NCBI RefSeq assembly: GCF_000003605.2 | Contig: NW_003131562.1 | Coordinates: 1-18,392 of the forward strand | Direction of reading: 5' to 3' | DNA: 18,392 bases | Source: Saccoglossus kowalevskii | Taxonomy: Eukaryota; Hemichordata; Enteropneusta; Harrimaniidae | Shown here: positions 9,320-17,682 of the stretch, piece by piece | How the letters are laid out: each line of letters begins with the position of its first letter | How positions within the stretch are numbered: the first letter of the stretch is position 1 | Made by a program: the position numbers and the translations under genes | The notes under the pieces: model-generated | Told to the model about the DNA's origin: nothing | Databases searched by the model: none | Seen by the model: only the letters and a program-made list of their open reading frames with translations

Positions 9320-9710
9320 TATGGGCAGGATAATTGGACAATCACTGTCTATGGGCAGGATAATTGGACAATCACTGTCTATGGGCAGGGTATTGGTAAA
9401 GTCACTGTGTATGGGCAGGATAATTGGACAATCACTGTCTACGGGCAGGGTAATTGGACAGTCACTGTCTATGGGCAGGATAATTGGACAATCACTGTCT
9501 ATGGGCAGGATAATTGGACAATCACTGTCTATGGGCAGGGTATTGGTACAGTCACTGTGTATGGGCAGGATAATTGGACAATCACTGTCTATGGGCAGGA
9601 TAATTGGACAATCACTGTCTATGGGCAGGATAATTGGACAATCACTGTCTATGGGCAGGATAATTGGACAATCACTGTCTATGGGCAGGGTATTGGTACA
9701 GTCACTGTGT
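9320..9710 (+). repeat. Partial C module with expanded ATAATT units
   Basis: The stretch matches 8,098 onward (GGTAAAG at 9,395, then CTACGGG). After the GTATTGGTACAG unit it carries four successive ATAATTGG-ACAATCACTGTC monomers (about 9,568-9,687) where other copies have one or two. This looks like a local expansion of a single monomer class. Confidence 0.83.
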
Positions 9711-10080
9711 ATGGGCAGGGTAATTGGACAATCACTGTCTATGGGCAGGGTAATTGGACAGTCACTGTGTATGGGCAGGGTAATTGGACAATCACTGTGT
9801 ATGGGCAGGGTAATTGGACAGTCACTATGTTTGGGCAGGATAATTGGACAGTCACTGTGTATGGGCAGGGTAATTGGACAATCACTGTCTATGGGCAGGG
9901 TAATTGGACAGTCACTGTGTATGGGCAGGGTAATTGGACAATCACTGTCTATGGGCAGGGTAATTGGACAGTCACTGTGTATGGGCAGGTAATTGGACAA
10001 TCACTGTGTATGGGCAGGGTAATTGGACAGTCACTGTGTATGGGCAGGGTAATTGGAAAGTCACTGTGTATGGACAGGGT
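9711..10080 (+). repeat. 60-bp dimer run
   Basis: ACAA..GTC and ACAG..GTG units alternate, with one ACAATCACTGTG exception near 9,790. One TTTGGGCAGGATAATT unit lies near 9,830. The run ends with the GGCAGGTAATT 29-mer near 9,978, as in the other dimer runs. Confidence 0.83.
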
Positions 10081-10690
10081 AATTGGAAAGTCACTGTGTA
10101 TGGGCAGGGTAATTGGTCAGTCACTGTATGGGCAGGATAATTGGACAATCACTGTCTATGGGCAGGGTAATTGGACAGTCACTGTGTATGGGCAGGGTAA
10201 TTGGTCAGTCACTGTGTATGGACAGGGTAATTGGAAAGTCACTGTGTATGGGCAAGGTAATTGGAAAGTCACTGTATGGGCAGGGTAATTGGTCAGTCAC
10301 TGTATGGGCAGGATAATTGGACAATCACTGTCTATGGGCAGGATAATTGGACAATCACTGTCTATGGGCAGGGTATTGGTAAAGTCACTGTGTATGGGCA
10401 GGATAATTGGACAATCACTGTCTACGGGCAGGGTAATTGGACAGTCACTGTCTATGGGCAGGATAATTGGACAATCACTGTCTATGGGCAGGATAATTGG
10501 ACAATCACTGTCTATGGGCAGGGTATTGGTACAGTCACTGTGTATGGGCAGGATAATTGGACAATCACTGTCTATGGGCAGGGTATTTGGACAGTCACTG
10601 TCTATGGGCAGGGTATTTGGACAGTCACTGTGTATGGGCAGGATAATTGGACAATCACTGTCTATGGGCAGGGTAATTGGAAAGTCACTG
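10081..10690 (+). repeat. Partial C module with adjacent double 28-mer junction
   Basis: GGTAAAG at 10,378 and CTACGGG near 10,423 identify the module. Near 10,254 a unit reads GGGCAAGGTAATT. CTGTATGGG junctions follow at 10,275 and 10,303, only one monomer apart, whereas other C copies have a single junction here. Confidence 0.8.
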
Positions 10691-11430
10691 TGTATGGGCA
10701 TGGTATTTGGACAGTCACTTTGTATGGGCAGGGTAATTGGACAGTCACTGTCTATGGGCAGGGTAATTGGAAAGTCACTGTGTATGGGCAGGGTAATTGG
10801 ACAATCACTGTCTATGGGCAGGGTAATTGGAAAGTCACTGTGTATGGGCAGGGTAATTGGACAGTCACTGTCTATGGGCAGGGTAATTGGAAAGTCACTG
10901 TGTATGGGCAGGGTAATTGGACAATCACTGTCTATGAGCAGGGTAATTGGACAGTCACTGTGTATGAGCAGGATAATTGGACAATCACTGTCTATGGGCA
11001 GGATAATTGGACAATCACTGTCTATGGGCAGGGTATTGGTACAGTCACTGTATGGGCAGGATAATTGGACAATCACTGTCTATGGGTAGGATATTTGGAC
11101 AGTCACTGTCTATGGGCAGGGTATTTGGACAGTCACTGTATGGGCAGGATAATTGGACAATCACTGTCTATGGGCAGGGTATTTGGACAGTCACTGTGTA
11201 TGGGCAGGGTATTTGGACAGTCACTTTGTATGGGCAGGGTAATTGGACAGTCACTGTCTATGGGCAGGGTAATTGGAAAGTCACTGTGTATGGGCAGGGT
11301 AATTGGACAATCACTGTCTATGGGCAGGGTAATTGGAAAGTCACTGTGTATGGGCAGGGTAATTGGACAGTCACTGTCTATGGGCAGGGTAATTGGAAAG
11401 TCACTGTGTATGGGCAGGGTAATTGGACAG
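10691..11430 (+). repeat. B-type block with GGGCATGGTATTT entry unit
   Basis: A rare GGGCATGGTATTTGG unit near 10,697 opens a tetramer run, then TATGAGCAGG units, CTGTATGGG junctions at 11,051 and 11,139 and TATGGGTAGG at 11,081. The same entry unit occurs only once more, near 14,646, and introduces the same downstream order there. This copy lacks some monomers near 10,933. Confidence 0.82.
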
Positions 11431-11946
11431 TCACTGTCTATGGGCAGGGTAATTGGACAGTCACTATGTTTGGGCAGGATAATTGGACAGTCACTGTGTA
11501 TGGGCAGGGTAATTGGACAATCACTGTCTATGGGCAGGGTAATTGGACAGTCACTGTGTATGGGCAGGGTAATTGGACAATCACTGTCTATGGGCAGGGT
11601 AATTGGACAGTCACTGTGTATGGGCAGGTAATTGGACAATCACTGTGTATGGGCAGGGTAATTGGACAGTCACTGTGTATGGGCAGGGTAATTGGACAGT
11701 CACTATGTTTGGGCAGGATAATTGGACAGTCACTGTGTATGGGCAGGGTAATTGGACAATCACTGTCTATGGGCAGGGTAATTGGACAGTCACTGTGTAT
11801 GGGCAGGGTAATTGGACAATCACTGTCTATGGGCAGGGTAATTGGACAGTCACTGTGTATGGGCAGGTAATTGGACAATCACTGTGTATGGGCAGGGTAA
11901 TTGGACAGTCACTGTGTATGGGCAGGGTAATTGGAAAGTCACTGTG
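11431..11946 (+). repeat. Dimer run with a 239-bp tandem duplication
   Basis: The TTTGGGCAGGATAATT unit at 11,469 recurs at 11,708, 239 bases later (8 monomers minus 1). Each is followed by the same dimers and the same GGCAGGTAATT 29-mer (about 11,626 and 11,865). The two copies read the same, suggesting a recent local duplication. Confidence 0.87.
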
Positions 11947-12747
11947 TATGGACAGGGTAATTGGAAAGTCACTGTGTATGGGCAGGGTAATTGGTCAGTC
12001 ACTGTATGGGCAGGATAATTGGACAATCACTGTCTATGGGCAGGGTAATTGGACAGTCACTGTGTATGGGCAGGGTAATTGGTCAGTCACTGTGTATGGA
12101 CAGGGTAATTGGAAAGTCACTGTGTATGGGCAGGGTAATTGGAAAGTCACTGTGTATGGGCAGGGTAATTGGTCAGTCACTGTATGGGCAGGATAATTGG
12201 ACAATCACTGTCTATGGGCAGGATAATTGGACAATCACTGTCTATGGGCAGGGTATTGGTAAAGTCACTGTGTATGGGCAGGATAATTGGACAATCACTG
12301 TCTACGGGCAGGGTAATTGGACAGTCACTGTCTATGGGCAGGATAATTGGACAATCACTGTCTATGGGCAGGATAATTGGACAATCACTGTCTATGGGCA
12401 GGGTATTGGTACAGTCACTGTGTATGGGCAGGATAATTGGACAATCACTGTCTATGGGCAGGGTATTTGGACAGTCACTGTCTATGGGCAGGGTATTTGG
12501 ACAGTCACTGTGTATGGGCAGGATAATTGGACAATCACTGTCTATGGGCAGGGTAATTGGAAAGTCACTGTGTATGGGCAGGGTAATTGGTCAGTCACTG
12601 TATGGGCAGGATAATTGGACAATCACTGTCTATGGGCAGGATAATTGGACAATCACTGTCTATGGGGCAGGGTATTGGTACAGTCACTGTGTATGGGCAG
12701 GATAATTTGGACAATCACTGTCTATGGGTAGGATTATTTGGACAGTC
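11947..12747 (+). repeat. Higher-order block C3
   Basis: Third long C copy, 4,085 bases downstream of C2 (GGTAAAG at 12,258 against 8,173; CTGTATGGG junctions at 12,005, 12,183 and 12,601 against 7,920, 8,098 and 8,516). It is the same as C1 and C2 as far as I read until 12,660, where three single-base insertions occur. It then switches to block D1. Confidence 0.87.
12661..12736 (+). other. Cluster of three 1-base insertions
   Basis: Within 76 bases the sequence reads TATGGGGCAGG (one extra G), GATAATTTGGAC (one extra T) and TAGGATTATTTGG (one extra T). The homologous stretches at 3,264 and 8,576 have TATGGGCAGG, GATAATTGGAC and TAGGATATTTGG. These are the only three +1 units in the window, and two of the three extend a homopolymer. 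Confidence 0.85.
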
Positions 12748-13456
12748 ACTGTCTATGGGCAGGGTATTTGGACAGTCACTATGTATGGGCAGGGTATTTG
12801 GACAGTCACTGTGTATGGGCAGGGTAATTGGACAGTCACTGTCTATGGGCAGGGTAATTAGAAAGTCACTGTGTATGGGCAGGGTAATTGGACAATCACT
12901 GTCTATGGGCAGGGTAATTGGAAAGTCACTGTGTATGGGCAGGGTAATTGGACAGTCACTGTCTATGGGCAGGGTAATTGGACAGTCACTGTGTATGGGC
13001 AGGGTAATTGGAAAGTCACTGTGTATGGGCAGGGTAATTGGACAATCACTGTCTATGGGCAGGGTAATTGGAAAGTCACTGTCTATGGGCAGGGTAATTG
13101 GTCAGTCACTGTGTATGAGCAGGATAATTGGACAGTCACTGTCTATGGGCAGGGTAATTGGAAAGTCACTGTGTATGGGCAGGGTAATTGGACAGTCACT
13201 GTCTATGGGCAGGGTAATTGGAAAGTCACTGTGTATGAGCAGGGTAATTGGACAGTCACTGTGTATGGGCAGGGTAATTGGAAAGTCACTGTGTATGAGC
13301 AGGGTAATTTGACAGTCACTATGCATGGGCAGGGTAATTGGTCAGTCACTGTGTATGGGCAGAGTAATTGGACAGTCACTATATATGTTTGGGCAGGGTA
13401 ATTGGACAGTCACTATGTTTGGGCAGGGTAATTGTTCAGTCACTGTCTATGGGTGG
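12747..13456 (+). repeat. Higher-order block D1 (paired with 17,683-18,392)
   Basis: The block aligns with 17,683-18,392 at offset 4,936. Shared landmarks are TTAGAAAG at 12,858/17,794, a run of TATGAGCAGGGTAATT units, ATGCATGGGC near 13,320/18,256, GGCAGAGTAATT, and the unit with four extra bases ACTATATATG near 13,378/18,314. Differences noticed are AATTTGACAG against AATTGGACAG near 13,308 and several changes in the last two monomers. Confidence 0.87.
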
Positions 13457-14237
13457 GATAATTGGAAAGTCACTGTGTATGGGCAAATTAATTGGACAGT
13501 CACTGTGTATGGGCAGGGTAATTGGACAGTCACTATGTTTGGGCAGGGTAATTGGACAGTCACTATGTTTGGGCAGGGTAATTGGACAGTCACTATGCTG
13601 GGCAGGGTAATTGGACAATCACTGTCTATGGGCAGGGTATTTGGACAGTCACTATGTATGGGCAGGGTATTTGGACAGTCACTGTGTATGGGCAGGGTAA
13701 TTGGACAGTCACTGTCTATGGGCAGGGTAATTAGAAAGTCACTGTGTATGGGCAGGGTAATTGGACAATCACTGTCTATGGGCAGGGTAATTGGAAAGTC
13801 ACTGTGTATGGGCAGGGTAATTGGACAGTCACTGTCTATGGGCAGGGTAATTGGACAGTCACTGTCTATTGGCAGGGTAATTGGAAAGTCACTGTGTATG
13901 GGCAGGGTAATTGGACAATCACTGTCTATGGGCAGGGTAATTGGAAAGTCACTGTCTATGGGCTGGGTAATTGGTCAGTCACTGTGTATGGGCAGGGTAA
14001 GTGGTCAGTCACTGTGTATGAGCAGGATAATTGGACAATCACTGTCTATGGGCAGGGTAATTGGACAGTCACTATGTTTGGGCAGCGTAATTGGACAGTT
14101 ACTATGCTGGGCAGGGTAATTGGACAATCACTGTCTATGGGCAGGGTATTTGGACAGTCACTATGTATGGGCAGGGTATTTGGACAGTCACTGTGTATGG
14201 GCAGGGTAATTGGACAGTCGCTGTCTGGGCAGGGTAA
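13457..14237 (+). repeat. Block A3 with 507-bp module copy 3
   Basis: After a GGGTGGGATAATT unit and a CAAATTAATT unit come TTTGGGCAGG units, the CTGGGC junction at 13,598 and the TTAGAAAG landmarks at 13,731 and 14,238, spaced exactly 507. It aligns with A2 at offset 8,901. Private changes are GTAAGTGGTCAG near 14,000 and GGGCAGCGTAATT near 14,082. Confidence 0.87.
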
Positions 14238-14590
14238 TTAGAAAGTCACTGTGTATGGGCAGGGTAATTGGACAATCACTGTCTATGGGCAGGGTAATTG
14301 GAAAGTCACTGTGTATGGGCAGGGTAATTGGACAGTCACTGTCTATGGGCAGGGTAATTGGACAGTCACTGTCTATGGGCAGGGTAATTGGAAAGTCACT
14401 GTGTATGGGCAGGGTAATTGGACAATCACTGTCTATGGGCAGGGTAATTGGAAAGTCACTGTCTATGGGCAGGGTAATTGGTCAGTCACTGTGTATGAGC
14501 AGGATAATTGGACAATCACTGTCTATGGGCAGGGTAATTGGACAGTCACTATGTTTGGGCAGGGTAATTGGACAGTCACTATGCTGGGCA
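14238..14590 (+). repeat. A-type variant module
   Basis: The order follows the 507-bp module but without the TATTGGCAGG and TATGGGCTGG variants and with only one GGTCAG unit. It closes at the CTGGGC junction at 14,584. The same variant form follows the module at 16,478. It could be the less derived state of the module. Confidence 0.8.
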
Positions 14591-16480
14591 GGGTAATTGG
14601 ACAATCACTGTCTATGGGCAGGGTATTTGGACAGTCACTATGTATGGGCATGGTATTTGGACAGTCACTTTGTATGGGCAGGGTAATTGGACAGTCACTG
14701 TCTATGGGCAGGGTAATTGGAAAGTCACTGTGTATGGGCAGGGTAATTGGACAATCACTGTCTATGGGCAGGGTAATTGGAAAGTCACTGTGTATGGGCA
14801 GGGTAATTGGACAGTCACTGTCTATGGGCAGGGTAATTGGAAAGTCACTGTGTATGGGCAGGGTAATTGGACAATCACTGTCTATGAGCAGGGTAATTGG
14901 AAAGTCACTGTGTATGGGCAGGGTAATTGGACAGTCACTGTGTATGAGCAGGATAATTGGACAATCACTGTCTATGGGCAGGATAATTGGACAATCACTG
15001 TCTATGGGCAGGGTATTGGTACAGTCACTGTATGGGCAGGATAATTGGACAATCACTGTCTATGGGTAGGATATTTGGACAGTCACTGTCTATGGGCAGG
15101 GTATTTGGACAGTCACTGTATGGGCAGGATAATTGGACAATCACTGTCTATGGGCAGGGTATTTGGACAGTCACTGTGTATGGGCAGGGTATTTGGACAG
15201 TCACTTTGTATGGGCAGGGTAATTGGACAGTCACTGTCTATGGGCAGGGTAATTGGAAAGTCACTGTGTATGGGCAGGGTAATTGGACAATCACTGTCTA
15301 TGGGCAGGGTAATTGGAAAGTCACTGTGTATGGGCAGGGTAATTGGACAGTCACTGTCTATGGGCAGGGTAATTGGAAAGTCACTGTGTATGGGCAGGGT
15401 AATTGGACAATCACTGTCTATGGGCAGGGTAATTGGAAAGTCACTGTGTATGGGCAGGGTAATTGGACAGTCACTGTGTATGAGCAGGATAATTGGACAA
15501 TCACTGTCTATGGGCAGGGTAATTGGAAAGTCACTGTGTATGGGCAGGGTAATTGGACAGTCACTGTGTATGGGCAGGGTAATTGGACAGTCACTATGTT
15601 TGGGCAGGGTAATTGGACAGTCACTATGTTTGGGCAGGGTAATTGGACAGTCACTATGCTGGGCAGGGTAATTGGACAATCACTGTCTATGGGCAGGGTA
15701 TTTGGACAGTCACTGTGTATGAGCAGGATAATTGGACAATCACTGTCTATGGGCAGGGTAATTGGAAAGTCACTGTGTATGGGCAAATTAATTGGACAGT
15801 CACTGTGTATGGGCAGGGTAATTGGACAGTCACTATGTTTGGGCAGGGTAATTGGACAGTCACTATGTTTGGGCAGGGTAATTGGACAGTCACTATGCTG
15901 GGCAGGGTAATTGGACAATCACTGTCTATGGGCAGGGTATTTGGACAGTCACTATGTATGGGCAGGGTATTTGGACAGTCACTGTGTATGGGCAGGGTAA
16001 TTGGACAGTCACTGTCTATGGGCAGGGTAATTAGAAAGTCACTGTGTATGGGCAGGGTAATTGGACAATCACTGTCTATGGGCAGGGTAATTGGAAAGTC
16101 ACTGTGTATGGGCAGGGTAATTGGACAGTCACTGTCTATGGGCAGGGTAATTGGACAGTCACTGTCTATTGGCAGGGTAATTGGAAAGTCACTGTGTATG
16201 GGCAGGGTAATTGGACAATCACTGTCTATGGGCAGGGTAATTGGAAAGTCACTGTCTATGGGCTGGGTAATTGGTCAGTCACTGTGTATGGGCAGGGTAA
16301 TTGGTCAGTCACTGTGTATGAGCAGGATAATTGGACAGTTACTATGCTGGGCAGGGTAATTGGACAATCACTGTCTATGGGCAGGGTATTTGGACAGTCA
16401 CTATGTATGGGCAGGGTATTTGGACAGTCACTGTGTATGGGCAGGGTAATTGGACAGTCGCTGTCTGGGCAGGGTAATTA
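14591..16480 (+). repeat. Second copy of 3,390-5,340 (about 1.9 kb)
   Basis: The constant offset of 11,201 joins TATGGGTAGG at 3,860/15,061, CTGTATGGG at 3,830/15,031 and 3,918/15,119, CTGGGC at 4,458/15,659 and 4,697/15,898, and TTAGAAAG at 4,830/16,031. Between 4,581 and 4,697 the first copy has one more CAAATTAATT unit and the second one more TTTGGGCAGG unit, so total length is unchanged. From about 16,336 the second copy lacks 60 bases: its next TTAGAAAG is at 16,478, giving a 447-bp module. Confidence 0.88.
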
Positions 16481-16970
16481 GAAAGTCACTGTGTATGGGC
16501 AGGGTAATTGGACAATCACTGTCTATGGGCAGGGTAATTGGAAAGTCACTGTGTATGGGCAGGGTAATTGGACAGTCACTGTCTATGGGCAGGGTAATTG
16601 GACAGTCACTGTCTATGGGCAGGGTAATTGGAAAGTCACTGTGTATGGGCAGGGTAATTGGACAATCACTGTCTATGGGCAGGGTAATTGGAAAGTCACT
16701 GTCTATGGGCAGGGTAATTGGTCAGTCACTGTGTATGAGCAGGATAATTGGACAATCACTGTTTATGGGCAGGGTAATTGGACAGTCACTATGTTTGGGC
16801 AGGGTAATTGGACAGTCACTATGCTGGGCAGGGTAATTGGACAATCACTGTCTATGGGCAGGGTATTTGGACAGTCACTATGTATGGGCAGGGTATTTGG
16901 ACAGTCACTGTGTATGGGCAGGGTAATTGGACAGTCGCTGTCTATGGGCAGGGTAATTAGAAAGTCACTG
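16478..16970 (+). repeat. A-type variant module, 479 bp
   Basis: TTAGAAAG landmarks at 16,478 and 16,957 are 479 bases apart (16 monomers minus 1). The unit at 16,913-16,942 carries the TCGCTG substitution but keeps the full TCTATGGG end. All other TCGCTG-TTAGAAAG junctions have the 2-base deletion TCTGGG. Confidence 0.83.
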
Positions 16971-17682
16971 TGTATGGGCAGGGTAATTGGACAATCACTG
17001 TCTATGGGCAGGGTAATTGGAAAGTCACTGTGTATGGGCAGGGTAATTGGACAATCACTGTCTATGGGCAGGGTATTTGGACAGTCACTGTCTATGGGCA
17101 GGGTATTTGGACAGTCACTGTATGGGCAGGATAATTGGACAATCACTGTCTATGGGCAGGGTATTTGGACAGTCACTGTGTATGGGCAGGGTATTTGGAC
17201 AGTCACTTTGTATGGGCAGGGTAATTGGACAGTCACTGTCTATGGGCAGGGTAATTGGAAAGTCACTGTGTATGGGCAGGGTAATTGGACAATCACTGTC
17301 TATGGGCAGGGTAATTGGAAAGTCACTGTGTATGGGCAGGGTAATTGGACAGTCACTGTCTATGGACAGGGTAATTGGAAAGTCACTGTGTATGGGCAGG
17401 GTAATTGGACAATCACTGTCTATGGGCAGGGTAATTGGAAAGTCACTGTGTATGGGCAGGGTAATTGGACAGTCACTGTATATGAGCAGGATAATTGGAC
17501 AATCACTGTCTATGGGCAGGGTAATTGGAAAATCACTGTGTATGGGCAGGGTAATTGGACAGTCACTGTGTATGGGCAGGGTAATTGGACAGTCACTATG
17601 TTTGGCCAGGGTAATTGGACAGTCACTATGTTTGGGCAGGGTAATTGGACAGTCACTATGCTGGGCAGGGTAATTGGACAAT
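16971..17682 (+). repeat. Higher-order block B3 (paired with 15,045-15,680)
   Basis: The block aligns at offset 2,002 with the block starting at 15,045, except that the TATGGGTAGG unit is replaced by TATGGGCAGGG (17,061 region). It has one CTGTATGGG junction at 17,121. Private changes are TATGGACAGG near 17,362, ACTGTATATGAGC near 17,480, GGAAAATCAC near 17,528 and TTTGGCCAGG near 17,602. It closes at the CTGGGC junction at 17,661. Confidence 0.85.

Noticed and set aside
9143-10288. Long open reading frames (up to about 380 codons) encoding decapeptide repeats such as YGQGNWTVTV, and overlapping frames with MGRVIGQSLC or DCPITLPIHS repeats
   Set aside because: The 30-bp period is a multiple of three and two forward frames and one reverse frame lack stops in the consensus, so open frames arise automatically. 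Single- and double-base unit-length changes switch frames repeatedly, substitutions do not favour any frame, and there is no non-repeat start, end or splice context.
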